Shown: piece by piece, positions 1 through 12,632 of the stretch
Position numbering within the stretch: position 1 is the first letter of the stretch
Layout: every line of letters begins with the position of its first letter
Assembly (NCBI GenBank): GCA_024138015.1
Contig: JAMXBB010000009.1
Span: forward strand, 13,084,445 to 13,148,444
Source of the DNA: Lumnitzera littorea
Lineage: Eukaryota; Streptophyta; Magnoliopsida; Myrtales; Combretaceae
Direction: 5' to 3'
Length of the DNA: 64,000 nucleotides
Position numbers and translations under genes: made by a program
The notes under the pieces: generated by a model
What the model saw: only the letters and a program-made list of their open reading frames with translations
What the model was told of the DNA's origin: nothing
Databases searched by the model: none

Positions 1-105
1 CTATGCTTTCTTTTGGAGGCCTATAAACATGTTTACGCAAGGCCTAACCACATCAAACTTTATTGGTAGAATCCTATTGACGTCATTTGGCATCGTTTAT
101 GGAAA
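1..105 (+). repeat. T1 5' LTR terminal part and PBS region
   Basis: Positions 1-85 match the end of the 3' LTR at about 18500-18584 (shared ATAAACATG, GCAAGGCC, GCATCAAACTTTAT and ATCCTATTGAC blocks). The next bases, TTTGGCATCGTTTATGGAAA (86-105), correspond to the intact TTTGGCGCCATCTGTGGGAA that follows the LTR of T2. The differences are mostly at CpG and GG, which fits decay. The tRNA that primes here was not assigned. Confidence 0.75.
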
Positions 106-430
106 ACTAGCTCATACTCTCATTTAGACTCCCTACTACCTTACTTTACTTTCCCAATGAACCTTTCTCATTTGGCTCATCATGTTGAGGATTGCTAACC
201 TAGTCGATGACTAAGCCTTTGTTGACCAACATTAACTAAAGAAACTTAAGAAGACCCTTAAGATGTTCTTTAAAAAAAAAAATATTGAGGCGAAGGCTCA
301 AACAAAGAGATAAAAGCTAAGTTGGACAAATTGGAAAGGCAAAGTAGGGTGCCTTCCCTCATAGATGCTTTCTATACCTAAGGCGACTAGAATTGCCACA
401 CTCGTTAAGAGGAGAATCGGGCACCTCAAC
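106..430 (+). pseudogene. T1 leader and gag N-terminal remnant
   Basis: This is the stretch between the PBS and the long-LTR insertion. From about 280 it codes, with stops, for a lysine-rich, probably helical segment, as is usual at the start of Tat gag. It is cut at 430 by the insertion of L1 and resumes at 3367. No open frame survives. The assignment rests on position within T1 rather than on a recognisable domain. Confidence 0.45.
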
Positions 431-3366
431 TGTTACGCCCCGAAGCGGCAGAATCATAACAGCCCCGCCGTGTAAACCATCCTAAGATAGAAGTTGGCCT
501 TACAACCGCTATCTTAGACCTGATCCACACAAGGCGTTCACGACTAACCTGCTTTGAAGTAAACAATTTGTAATTTAAATAAATCATTTACCTATAAAAG
601 TGAGGAATTATATATATGTTATAATTCAGTTATTGCAGTTAAAGTTTATAATATTTCTCTATAGTATATTTCCTAGTTATTACATCATTCGGAAATAAAA
701 AAATAATTCTAAAATAAAAACTTGGACCTTAAAAATGTGAGTTTATTCTTCACATGTTTTTCCTCACTCCCTAGGATCCAGCAGTTGCTAGCTTTGGAGT
801 AGTTGTTTGTCGCTTCTTAGCCAGCACCTGCACGACGTCTATAGGGATGTGAGCAACCACAGCTTAGTAAGTTAGGACAGAGGACTTAAAACTATACCAT
901 ACACACAACAAGGTTTTCAATCACTTATTAGGTGCAATGCATATGCAAGCAAATGCCATCGCATGACGTTGTCCGGCCCGTCGTGAGATTAGAGAAATTG
1001 CGCCTGCTCTAATCCGGGTTGAGGAGTTGCCGTTAATACAACAGCTTACGACCAAACCCAGGCTTGTGTAATGGAGACCTTGCTCCTCCCGCGACTACCT
1101 TCGAACCACTGTCTTCACCCTCGCCGCGACCTCCTCTCCTGTCACTTAGTTCGACTGAGGATGAAGAAGGGACCATTTTGTAATCATGCGCTATCCCTTC
1201 CGAAGGGGTCGGTATTTGGCCGGAGAGTCCTAAGTTCCCCTAACGGGTTGCCATGCATGTCCGATTATGATTACTGGTCGGATATTTAATTAAGTCCCAT
1301 TTAGGGTGATCAATCTTTTCATACAATTTATACAATACGCGCCAGAGCAACAAACAAAGTCATAGCATCACCCATAATCAAGCACATGTACACATTCAAC
1401 TATCTAACAAGCACAACCAAGCATAATCTTAAGCCTCCAAAATACAACATCGTATTAATCCCAACTTACCTCGACTCCTCGCTCGCTCACTCACTCGAGG
1501 TCCAATTTGCTTAAGTCATCGCCGATCATCCCTATAACATAAACGTGGTTTCGGTTTTTCATATAACTATTATAGGTTCATTTATCCTATAACGCTTATT
1601 GTTATGTTTGGTTTAGGGTTTAATATACCTAATTATTTAGGTCTTAAGTCTTTTATAATTATTCTAGGTTTGGGGTTAGGTTCGGGTTCGATTTCGGTTT
1701 CCGCATCAATTTCTAAATTAGGTTTTAGTTCGATTTCTAAATCCTAAACATGCTCGAATCCTAATGTGAAATTAATCACATTAAGCTCGAGTATTCAAAT
1801 ATCCTATTGGGTCTTTATTTAGTATTCTAAGCTATTCGGTACACGCTAGTCCTAATTAGGGTATCGGATTTATTCCCGATGTGTGAAAATCTTACATTTT
1901 GAGACATTTACTTAAAATTAAATGTTATTTCAGATTTATTATTTTTTTCTGATTTCTATTATAATATTATCTAAATAACCCTATTTTTTAGATTTATTAA
2001 TTTACACTTTCACATATTACTGATTTCTTATATTACTTACCTAATTTCCCTAATTAACCATACTTAATACTCCAAAGGCTAGGATTAGGGTTTCACTTCA
2101 GAGATTAACATCCCTAAACATATAATTAATATTTAAATCAGTAATTAATATCTTAATCACCTAATTAACCCCAAATCACCCAATTTTTCCATCATTTTAG
2201 GGCTAAAAATTAACTTAAAAATTTTGAAAATTAATTTTAAAAAAATAGCTTCATAGCACTGTGTAACATCATATAAGCATCCTACAGAAAAAATTTGAGC
2301 TCCAAACTACACTCCTAAGCCTATTTATTTTCCAATTTAATCATGCTCGGTTTTGAACAATTTGTTAAGGACCCTATATTTTCAGACATAATTAAACTAA
2401 ATAAATATTTTTTTCCTAAATCTACATACAATAAAACCTCAGAATAACAAGTTTCATAATTTTCTGGGAAAAATAACTAATTTTACAAAATTATTCAAAA
2501 ATTGGGGTAAATAAATGACTAACCGGTTCGAAGCTTTTTGGTCGTCCAAACCCAGTCCAAGGTTGTCGGCCGGCCCAGGCGATGGTTCTAGTGTAGGGTG
2601 GTGGTGGTTCGGTCCTAGGTAGTGGTGAGTGGTGGGTTTGGTTCACTTACCCAATCTGCACAGTTTTCTTTTCTTTTTTTATTTTCTGGATTTTCTCTCG
2701 ATTTTTTCAGTGTTCCTATTTTTCTCAGATGCTAAACTAACCAAATGACTTTTGAAAAATTTTCCCCTATTTATAGACAATTGTTGTAATTAATATGCAT
2801 TAATTTGACAAGGCTTTGCTCAATTTCCTTGATTTTTGGCTTTTAGGTTGTTCAAATTTTATTGGTTGATTTTTCTTTTGCTCATCCTGACATGCCATGA
2901 CCTGACCTTGATTCATCTTATCCTCTTCTGATTTTTTCTGATTTTTCCATAATTATTTTATAATTTTCTTTAATTATTTGCTTAGTTTTTGGCCAATTTA
3001 GGTAATTTCGCGTATTTTTATCTACACGTAAATACATGTAGGGTACACGTGAATATTCCTAATTATTATTTTGGTCATTCTAAAATTTTTAGTATACATA
3101 TAATCTATCTCTAGTAATTTATTAGTTATTAAATTACATTTTTCGCCTTTTCGGTAATTAGCAATTATTATGCTTAAAATTTGAAAATTTTATAGTCTCC
3201 TATTTTACTACTTATTTTCTTAAATTTAAGTTTACGGGGTCATTTTTACTAATATTTTTCTCAATAGTTTATAATTTGGGTTTGATTGGATCCTTTAATC
3301 GATCGCCTTAAACCTTGGATTCTAAGTTCAATTCTACGGTTACTTGGCTTAACTTTAGGGCTTACA
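431..3366 (-). repeat. L1: long solo LTR (2.9 kb) inserted antisense in T1 gag
   Basis: The plus-strand ends are TGTTACGCCCC and GGGCTTACA. The flanks tcaac (426-430) and ttaac (3367-3371) form a 5-bp TSD with one C-to-T change. A plant TATA box, CTATAAATAGGGG, lies on the minus strand at 2763-2775, so the LTR reads leftward. L1 shares many blocks with L2 at 9128, including the first 110 bp and the segment 958-1170 against 9699-9925. An LTR near 3 kb with a GGCGTAACA end fits Tekay/Del-type chromoviruses, but no coding part is present, so the lineage is an inference. Short ORFs inside it are chance. Confidence 0.72.
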
Positions 3367-3371
3367 TTAAC

Positions 3372-4500
3372 TATACCTTACTGTCCAGTTGTAGCAGGTG
3401 TGGTTTGTAGCTACCTACGATTGTCCTCTTGCTGGCAACGAATAAGTGGCTAACTTTCATAAGGGTGATACCCAGTTGATTGCCCACGGATGCCATCCGA
3501 TTGATAACACCAACTTGAATGAGCTCTATAAAATGGTGAAAAGGCTATCCAACAAGCAAGAGGGCAAAGCCATTGAGGGCGTTGGCTAAGTTACCGACAG
3601 CAAGGCTCCTTTCACTAAGGGGGTCCAAGATGTGGTCCTTCCTTTTGATTCTAAATTGTCTACCTTAAACCAATACGATGGAGTTGGTGACCTGGATGAC
3701 TAGCTTCTTCATTTTCATGTTCTCACGAATCTCCACGGTTATGGGGATGTTATCATATGCAAGGCCTTCCCAGACATTCTAAGGAAGGTAGCTTGAATGT
3801 GTTTCAACCACCTCCCTAAGAACTCCATCTCATCCTTCAAAGAGGTTGCTTGTTGTTTTAACTTACACTTTTGGGTTAGTAAGCCCCCACTTAAGGACAC
3901 GTCATCCTTATACCTAATCTGATAGAAGGAAGGGGAAACTCTTCATGAATTTGTAGCATGGTTCAATAATGCTATGATTGAGATCCTTTCGTTGGACGAA
4001 GGAATAGTTGTTCATGCCGTCTAGCTCGGCATTTGGTTGTTCGGTGACTTCTTCTGCTTTGTTTAAAAGAGCAAGCCTAAAACCTTAATTGAATCTAGCA
4101 AAAGCCTTAGAAGTACATAGACCAACAGATAACATAAGCATTAGAAGTGAAGTCAATATGGAGAATTTGAGAGGATAAAAACAAAAGGATAAAAGATTTG
4201 TTAGGGATTGCCTTAGCGGTAAGGTTCCTAGATACACTAATGGAGGTAACCCTAAAGATAAGAAGCGTTTGCCACCTATTCTGGTGTATTCACAACATAC
4301 ACCCCTTAACTAGCCTTTTGGCTAGGTCTACATGGAAATTCGTGGTAAGGGTTTACTCTAGAAGCCCACAAAAATAAGGGGTAACCCTAAATGTAGGAAC
4401 TCTAATATGTACTGTCAGTTCCACAAAGATTACGACTATACCATAGATGAATGCTTTTAATTAAAGAGTGTTGTAGAAGATGCGATCTAAAGGGGATACA
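3372..4500 (+). pseudogene. T1 gag, degenerate
   Basis: Structural capsid/nucleocapsid protein that packages element RNA. From about 3650 to 4030 the translation follows the retrotransposon gag pattern (YDG-x-DP-like start, CKAF, a LP..SI.SF segment, then E-L-x-F and a LD-x-VV-x-A end), with several in-frame stops. At about 4409-4460 a zinc-knuckle relic of the Tat form reads YCQFHKDYDYTIDECF, with the spacing of the normal Tat motif (C..FH..H.T..C) but the central His changed to Tyr. Pol follows about 0.6 kb downstream on the same strand. The copy cannot code for a working protein. Confidence 0.65.
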
Positions 4501-5099
4501 TCATTGGCGCTAATGTCCATGGCGAATGGGCTCCTTAAAGATAGCAAACTGAGGAAGCCTAAGAAGAAAACTACCATGACTACCATAATAATTGAACCCC
4601 TAGCAGCATCATCAACATTATAGTTGGGGGACCTTACCTTGGGAGTTAGTCAAGCTCTAGTAGCTGAGCTAATACCCCATCAAAAGTCATGTCGGTGAGG
4701 GAGAAAAGGCAAAGGCGTAACACCTCTATTTCCTTCTCTGGTGAAGATTATCATGGGATTGGATGTTAATAATGAGAGACAGAACATTTATTAGAAGGCA
4801 ATCCATCCCCAAAGAATTCCTATCGATTTTTGATGGATAATAATCCCTCCATCTTTCTCACTTTCTATCTTTCTCCCAATTAATCATAAGGGTTCTAAGC
4901 ATTAGAACACAAGTGCTGGAATAGAACAAAATGTCTAAAGATGAAAAGGAAAAAAATGCTCAACAGGGAACTCCTTTCATGTTGGCATATTTGTGTTGAT
5001 TAGACATTGGCCATGAAATCTATCACTATATTGAGCAGATCACAAGCATTCACATCTTGATCAAATGGAACTATGTGCAATTTTCTAGTAAATTGCCCT

Positions 5100-5700
5100 G
5101 GTAATAGGGGTAAGGATCTTGTGATTCAAGGTTCTAAAAATAATTGTGGACACTGATAGCTCCACTAACATTCTTTTCAAGTACACATATGACAAGATGA
5201 GAAAAAAGCCACCTGTACAAATGAAGCCATACTACCACGACTTGATTGGCTTCAATAGGGGGATTGTTTGACCTAAGGGTATCATCACCTTCGGCATGGA
5301 GCTTAGATATGATGATAGTATTGTCGGGCAACTTGTAGAATTTGTGGTGGTAGACTATCCATCCTTTTATAATGTAATACTAAGATAACCAAGCTTAACA
5401 AGCTTTAAGGTTATCATGTTGTCTCTCCATCTTAAAGCCAAATTCCCTACTCTAATTGGGATAGAAATTTGCAGATGTGATTAGAAGCTCTGTAAGGAGC
5501 TTTATGTGAAGGCTACTGGAGGAGATGATGTCTTTGAGTCCTAGATTGGACCCCAAGAAAAGTTAGTTGGCAGAGGCAAGCCAAGTGAGAAGACCAACAA
5601 GGTACAAATTGGCAACAATCCTAATAAAATCATGAAGGTCAAGATCTCAATTCCTCCCAAGCTAAAAGAAGCAATTGTCTTGCTTTATGGTCTAAGTTGA
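5100..5700 (+). pseudogene. T1 aspartic protease, degenerate
   Basis: Retropepsin that would cut the Gag-Pol polyprotein. The active-site region reads VDTDSSTNILF, with D-T-D at 5149-5157 where the family norm is D-T-G. The usual PKGIITFGMEL and VVDYPSFYNVILR segments follow at about 5270-5385. Downstream, up to 5700, is the linker toward RT. Stops interrupt the frame at several places. The second Tat copy in this window has the same D-T-D change (see findings). The D-T-D would be expected to inactivate the enzyme if ancestral. Confidence 0.65.
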
Positions 5701-5929
5701 CTAGTTTTCTTAGGCTTTGTTAGATATGCCTAACATATCAATCGACCTAGCAACCCATAGCCTCAAGATCGATGAGAATATCCAACTTGTTAAGAAAAAA
5801 AAAAGAGAGACACTTCGCCCTAACTTAATAAGCCGTAATAGAAGAGGAAGTAGAGTAGCTGCTAAAGGTAAGCTTTGTGTAGAAAGAGAAATATTTGACC
5901 TGGCTAGCAAATGTTATGCTAGTAAAAGA

Positions 5930-6600
5930 GAAAAATGAGAAGTGGTAGATGTGTGTTGATTACAATGACCTTAGTAAAGCCTGCCCAAAGGATTGTTATC
6001 CCTTCCTTAGAATTAACCAGTTAGTGAACTCCATATCGGCCATGCACTATTGAGCTTCATGAACGCCTTCTCGGGTTACAACTAGATCAAGATGAACTTG
6101 AAGGATAAAGTCTACACCTCATTCATCATTGATTTTAGTACTTATTGCTCTACCGTAATGCTTTTTGACCTTAAAAAATGTAGAGGTGACATACCAGCAG
6201 ATGGTGACCAACTTATCCAAGCCCCAGTTTGGGTGTAATATGGAAGTGTATGTTGATGACGTGATTATCAAAAGTAGGTAGTTCAACAACCACATTAAGG
6301 ATTTGTGGGAGGCCTTTGACGGATGAAGAAATACGATATGAAGCTTAATCCCCAAAAATGAGTCTTTGGGGTAGCCTTTAGCAAATTTCTTGGCTTCATG
6401 GTCACCCAACGTGGCATAGAAGCCAATTTAAAGACGATTAGTGCCACACAGGACATGAAGCGCCCTTCCATTGTGAAGGAAGTGCAAAAGCTCATCGACA
6501 TGGTAGCCGTATTGAATAGATTCATTTCTTAACTACAGACCGATGTGCAGAGTTCTTCAAAATCCTGAAGAACCTTAAAGGGTTTGAATGGACTTTATAA
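5930..6600 (+). pseudogene. T1 reverse transcriptase, degenerate
   Basis: RNA-directed DNA polymerase domain. Recognisable in order: RWCVDYNDLSKACPKDCYP (about 5943), the FSGYNxIKM region, the SFI.DF.TYC segment, and the catalytic YVDD, intact at 6249-6260 in EVYVDDVIIKS. The thumb and connection follow, with KLNPQK, FGV, FLGFMVTQRGIEAN and a PSIVKEVQKL stretch. Several stops and at least two frameshifts break it. It lies between the protease and the RNase H of the same pol. Confidence 0.75.
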
Positions 6601-6930
6601 TGTTAGGCTACCCATTTGGAGTTGCAAGACTTTCTGGAGCATCCATCAATTTTTTCAAAGCCAATTCCAGGAGAAGACTTGTACTTTTACCTAGTAATCA
6701 ACAATCGGGTGTTTTCTTCCATGCTAGTCGGGGCTGAAGGAAGGGAGCATAGGCTTGGATATTATATCAACCATATTCTTAAAGGATTCGAGGTCAGGTA
6801 CTCCAAAATTGAGAAGTTCACCCTAGTTGTAATGATCTTAGCAAGGCGACTTCGCCCATACTTTCAAGCACATCGGATCATAATATTGACCAACCAACCA
6901 ATAGGTGCTCTAGAAGCTCGAAGCATTTAG
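6600..6930 (+). pseudogene. T1 retroviral-type RNase H, degenerate
   Basis: RNase H domain that would remove the RNA strand after cDNA synthesis. An open stretch of 104 codons begins at 6616. It contains a GEDLYFYLVINNRVFSSMLV core, EGREHRLGYYINHIL and the E..Y..IEKFTLVVMILARRLRPYFQAH block typical of plant gypsy RNase H, and ends with ILTNQPIG. It directly follows RT. The usual S-x-A-V-S-x-VL start is changed. Confidence 0.72.
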
Positions 6931-6989
6931 ATAGATAGTGAAATATGTGCTAGAGCTTAGTGTATATAGGATTTAATACGAGTTACGAA

Positions 6990-7330
6990 TAAGTCCTTCT
7001 CAAATTCATCGTGGAATACATAGGAGAGGAGGAAGTACCGCTAAGAGAGGACAAGCCAGTATGGATTCTCCATATTGATGGCTCATCCACCTCAGAAGGA
7101 GGAGGTACAAGATTAATACTCATTGGGCTACATAAGACCACAATTTTTTATGCCCTTAAGTTTGATTTCAACACAAGTAATAACGAATTTGAATATGAGG
7201 CCCTAATCACTGGTCTTAAGTTAGTTAAAGAGATTGATGTTGAACATTTGGAGGTATTCTCAAACTTAATACTTGTTGTCTGGTAAGCCTAGGGTGAATA
7301 TAAAGCTAAGGTAGAGTCCATGGTAAGGTA
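6990..7330 (+). pseudogene. T1 second, archaeal-type RNase H (Tat hallmark), degenerate
   Basis: An additional RNase H of the archaeal/plant type, found in plant Tat elements after the normal RNase H. Visible features: WILHIDGSSTSEGGG (first catalytic Asp), YALKFDFNTSNNEFEYEAL with the NNE-x-EYEAL helix carrying the catalytic Glu, then GLKLVKEI and the LEVFSNLILVV strand, where the third Asp (normally S-D-S) has become S-N. The longest open part is 7011-7286. Its presence is the strongest evidence that T1 belongs to Tat rather than to Athila or a chromovirus. Confidence 0.8.
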
Positions 7331-7499
7331 TTTGCAGAAAGTGAAGGCCCTCTTAGTCGAGTTCCATTCATGAATATCACTAAGATTCCTCGAATAGAGA
7401 ATTTAGCATTGACTGGTTGTCTAAACTCGCCTTGATAAGGATATAGAAGCTTGAGGTAAATGATAGAAAGATTTATATTAAGTACCTATCAGACAAGAG

Positions 7500-8724
7500 T
7501 ATCAGGTTAGATAAAGTTGAGGTCTTAGAGTGCAATGTGATCCTTACTAAGCCGAGTTGGATGGATCCTATAAAGGAATACCTAGACCATGACACCATAC
7601 TGGCCAACAAGAAGGAGGTTAAGAAGCCGAGATATCATGTCACCAACTATATCCTAGTTGATGGCTTCCTCTATCGAAGAGGGGTTAGCCTCCTGCTCTT
7701 AAGGTGCCTCACCTTGAGGAGGGCCTACGTGTCATAGAAAAGCTACATGCCAACGTGTATAGCAATCATATTCAGTTCGAAGTCCTTTACATTCGAGCTC
7801 TTTGACTCAAATACTACTAGCTGATAATGAGGCAAGATGCAAAAGCAATAGCCCAAAAGTGCTCGTAGTGCTAAAAGCATGCCTCAGTCACACATGCCAT
7901 TAATTATAACTTATAGCCACTAATTAGTTCGTGGTCTTTTGCATAATGGGACATCAACATTTTGGGCACCTTCCCAAAAACGTCAAGAAGGTAGTGGTTT
8001 ATAATCGTAGCAATTGACTACTTTACTAAATGGGTTGAGATCAAGGCTATGGTCAAGTTATCGATATAACATGGATTATTTTGTTCGCAACAACATCCTC
8101 TTCAGATTTGGAGTCCTCTATGCCTCATAATGGATAACAAACAACATTTCAACAATCCAAAGTTTAGGGAGCTTTGTATTAAACAATCACCATATCATTG
8201 CCCACTTCATTTCAATCACATATCCATAATCAAATGGTCAAGTTAAGGCGACCAATTGGATTATCCTTGAGAGCATTAAGAAGAGGGTAAACCTAGTATA
8301 TGTTAAATAAGTAGACAAGCTTCTGAGCATCCTCTAAGGGTACCTAACCATACATCGAACTTAACAGGCGAAACTCCTTTCCATCTATCTTTCAGCTCAA
8401 AGACCCTCCTGTTTATAGAATTAGAGCTCCCCAATATTAGAACCCAGACCTTCGGTGTACTTGTGAATGAGTCCATCCTACGGGCCAACGTAGTCATGAT
8501 AAAAGAGGTACAAGACCTAGTAACAACTTGTATAGCCACTTACTAACATGGGGCAGCTCGATATTATGATAGGAAGGTTAGACATCAGGAGTTCAAGGTC
8601 AAAGACCTAGTTTGTAGGAGTGAAAGAAATCTTAGGGAATAGGGTGTACAGACTTGAAAGGCTTGACAACGAGCTCCTCTTACGAACATGGAGCGTTAAC
8701 AATCTTAAACTATATTTTGAGTAA
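7500..8724 (+). pseudogene. T1 integrase, degenerate
   Basis: DNA integration domain of pol. The N-terminal part includes the DGFLYRRGVSLLLLRCL segment (about 7660) that precedes the zinc-binding HHCC fold. The core retains SNGQVKATNWIILESIKKRV at about 8231-8292, where the catalytic Glu of NGQVE has become Lys. The C-terminal tail, YRLERLDNELLLRTW.VNNLKLYF, ends at a stop at about 8722. Many stops are present. The tail is collinear with the integrase end of T2. Confidence 0.7.
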
Positions 8725-9127
8725 CTTATGTATTTGTAATCCATGTATTCATTAGTTATTAATAAAACAAAGTTCACTCCTCAATCACTCTTTCTTCACT
8801 TTTTACTTAAGTTTTATCTTTATTTTAGTCTTTTAGTCCCTATCAACGATGGATGAACAGACTTACATTGGTCAAGCCTTATAAAAGCTCTTGACTACCT
8901 CACCTTTTCAGGCATAGGCAAGTCAAAACACTACCTACCTAACCCCTTTGAGTAACCTCGGCAGCAAGAAGCATTCCCTCACACAACAGTAGAACTCCTT
9001 CCATGTTAGTCGGAATACCACTAGCTTAACTCCCCTAAGTGACCTAAACCATTCACTGTTGAATGGTCTTATCAAAGAGTAGCCATAACTCTTCACAAAC
9101 AAAGTTGCTTAGGCCACCAATGGCCAG
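8725..9127 (+). repeat. T1 3' UTR with about three decayed tandem-repeat units
   Basis: This segment follows the integrase stop. From about 8905 to 9127 it contains decayed copies of the same unit that occurs four times at 45371-45717 in T2, seen here on the opposite strand. Recurring blocks are GCAAGTC...CTACC.ACCTAACCCC, TTAGTCGGAATACCACTAGCTTAACTCCCC and GTTGCTTAGGCCACC. Spacing is irregular, 75-105 bp. The array is cut at 9127 by the L2 insertion. Confidence 0.55.
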
Positions 9128-12100
9128 TGTCACACCTCGAAAAGGTAAAATCGTAATAGTCTCACCGTGTGAGCCATCTTAAGATAGAAACTGTCTTTAC
9201 AGCTATTATCTTAGACCTAGTTCACACTAAGCATACTTGACTTTACTCTTTTGAAGCATCTAATTCGATACTCATTTAATATAAACCTATGTAGTAATTC
9301 TTTGAAATAATTTATAAGAATAAACTTGTAATTTGACCTTATAAAAGGTAGTAGTAAATCTCACAGGTACCTATCATTTCCCATATAGACAAAAATATTG
9401 AAAACTACCAAGCCCTTTTAGGAGCCTTATGTAGTTTTCCTTAAAAAATAAAAAGTTAATACTAAAGTCAATAACCAGCCATTTCTTGTTGCATCTCACT
9501 TCCTGTCTCAGTTTACTAGTGTTTTGGTGTTGGTTAGATACTTGTAATCCATTTGAAACCTATAAAACAAACTATAAGGGAATGAGCGACAACTTGCTCA
9601 ATAAGTGGGGTAAAGACAGAAGTATGTACTTAGCACATCACAAGCAAGGTTTTCAATTAAGTTGGTTAGATGCAATGTATATATAAGCAAATACCATCGT
9701 ACGATGTTATCCGGTCCGTCGTGAGATCAAAGAAATTGCCTCCTCTCTGATTCTAGTTGAAGAGATTGATGTCACACACTTACGGATCAAAACCAAACCG
9801 GGGCTTATGTAATGAAGAATACTTTCCTCCCGTAACTACCTTCGAACCATGGCCCCCAACTTTATCACGACTTCCTCTCCTATCGCTTAGTTCAGCTAAG
9901 GGTGGGGAAAGAACCATTTTAGCTATTCTCATTGAAGGGAGTCTATGTTTGGCCCGAGAATCTTAGTTGTTACCTCTAGTGTGTTGCGATGCATATCAAG
10001 TTAGATATTAAGCTGAGTTTGGGTTAGTTCATCTTTTTAAAGTGATCAACCAAGCTCAAACAATTCAAGCATGATAATATTCATAAAACAATCATATCAT
10101 GGAGCTCAACTCCCATCACAACAAATCAAAACCCAACTATAAACGCTGCATATGCACAAATAGCTAACTACAATTACAAGCCAATATATATCAAAATCTC
10201 CAAATATTCTGAAATAACATCCTAAAATGATGTAAAGCATTGATCCCACTTACCTATCTTAATGCTCCCTTCGGAAAACTCGTACCATCAACGGTTTGAT
10301 CATTGGGAGGCCCTATATATACAAAACCTAAATTTAGTTTTTGTAGTAGTTACGAAAACATTAGGGTCTTATTTAAAGTACATTATAATAATAATATATA
10401 GTTTTATTATATAGGTCAAGTTATTACTTATTAATAATATACATAATTATACTATTACGTATAATATATTGTTTCAATCATATCGAAACATATTTTTAAT
10501 TTGTTAAATCATATTTCAATTACGGTAAGGCTATAGTGATATGTAAATTCTTATAATATTATAGAGATATAAGTTATATTACTTAAGATTAACCGATTTT
10601 AGTAAAAATAGTGTCATTTAGTTCGTACAAACTCAACAGCATGTATTACGAGTTCTATTTCTAAAGATAACTTTTAACGAATAGTTCGAATTTCTGATGT
10701 AGTTATACATATCTAAAATAAATATTATCATATTAGATGCATTTTATATAATTAAACTATATTTTACATAATTTATCAACATAGCTCTATAATATGGATA
10801 TTATCTAACCTTAATACACATGTAACATATCTAGTCATCAAAATATCGTTAAATATATTAAAAATATAATTTTATCAAATTTAAACAGTATACATATAGA
10901 TAGTTTTTTATTCAACTATTTATCATATTTTAACCTATTATTACTATAATTAGGTATTAGTTCGTTATTTAAGCTATTTTATTATGTAAATTTGTAATAA
11001 ATAGCTCAAGTTACCAAATAATTTTTCAAAAATTTTTATAGATTCCTAAAAATATGTGGAATTTAGACATCACTTAGTTTCCTGTTATCGATTCATCGCC
11101 TATATATTCGCAATTACAATTTTATCCTTAAATTACACTTAATTACCCTAATGTGATTCTTTTTGCACAAAATTATTTTCAAATTATCCTAACATGATTA
11201 TACTTCATTAGAAATCAGTATAGGTCAATTTCACTATTTAATTTCATAAATCCTATTTATTTAACATTTTTAGCTTAATTTCAAGTATTTTTAGGCCAAA
11301 AAATATAATAAATATTAAAAATATTCAAATAAAAAAATTGGGCTACATAGAAATAATATATATATCATAAGTATCTTACACAAAAATTTTGAACTAGAAA
11401 TTACATCATTTAATATATTTATTTTGAATTTCAAATTTTGGATGAATTGTGTATTTGTTAAGCAAGTACATTAAATACTCCTAATTTTGTAAAAATAAAT
11501 TTACGGAATGAAAGTACATATAAATTAACCAAGGAATTAATTTTTTTTTTTACATTTTTCCTAATTAATTTAATAATTTTTCAAAAATAGAAAAAAACGG
11601 GGCAGAAACTCGAAACTTGAGTTCATCGAAGCTTTGGCTACCATTGGCTGAAGAGGGGTTGTCAACCAGCCTAGTTGATGGTGGCTCTGCTAGTTGGTGA
11701 TGAGGCTCTACATTAGATCATCGAATGGTTGGGGAACTATCCTAGCTTGGCCCTTACTCTATTTTTTCCTATTTTTTTTTATCAAAATTTTCTAAAATTT
11801 TTTCGAATTTTTCTTAAGTATTTTTGGTTGCCAAAACATGAAATCTAAGTCTTAGGACCCTATTTATAGTGTTTTAGGTTGGTTGAAATTTTTTCTTAAT
11901 TATTAAGTAATTTATTTTAATATTTTCCTTAAAAAACGCGTAGTAGGAGTTGTCAATTTTTTATAAATTTGCTTTTGATGCAGCTGCTTATCCTTTTTAA
12001 GCTACTCCACGTTTTATCCAATCATATTTTAGGTCATTTTTTTATTTTTTATTTAATAATTTTTAGATAATATTTTAAGGTATTTTGGTATTTTATATTA

Positions 12101-12632
12101 GTATTTGATGATTTTGTTAATATACGGGCATGTATCCTATATATATATATCATACATATAATGAGTAATTATATACGTGTAATCATGTTTCTAGTATATC
12201 TTTTATTTTTAAGATATTTTTCTACTTAATTTTGCGATTTTATTGCTTATTATGCATAATTATATAATTTTAAGTTATTTTATCGGTATATTTATTATAT
12301 ATACCCAGTATACTTATAAAAATATGTGTATACTCATATAGTATATTATGCTATATTATTTTCTTTTATTACTTAATTAACTTATTTCTAAGTCCTTATC
12401 ACATTTTGAGCTTAGCCTTAGGTGTTTCGATCAATTTTACACTATAATGATTAATGATACTTTTAAGGCTAAAATTAGGATTTTTGGTCATTATTTTTTA
12501 AATGTAACTTTACTGGGTCATTTCAATTAACTTTTCTAACTTAGTGGTAAAGTTTGTACTTAATCGGATAACTTTTTTTGAAAACCCTAAATTTAGGTAC
12601 GATTGCCCTAAATTTGACTTTAGGGTTTTATA
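9128..12632 (-). repeat. L2: second long LTR of the L1 family, antisense in T1
   Basis: It starts TGTCACACCTCGAAAAGG and follows L1 block by block for its first 110 bp, again near 9699-9925 and near its far end. The minus strand has a TATA box, CTATAAATAGGG, at 11858-11869, in the same relative place as in L1. The right end is placed at ACTTTAGGGTTTTATA by comparison with L1 (ACTTTAGGGCTTACA). No convincing TSD partner for gccag (9123-9127) was found, and the bases up to about 12890 could still belong to it. No internal coding region lies beside it, so it is probably a solo LTR. Confidence 0.6.

Noticed and set aside
1071..1289. 72-codon ORF on the plus strand
   Set aside because: It lies within the L1 LTR, and the same region in L2 does not keep the frame.
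431..12632. L1 and L2 as the two LTRs of one element carrying the pol at 3372-8724
   Set aside because: Their TATA boxes are on the minus strand while the pol is on the plus strand, L1 has its own target duplication, and T1 has different LTRs at 1-85 and 17846-18584.
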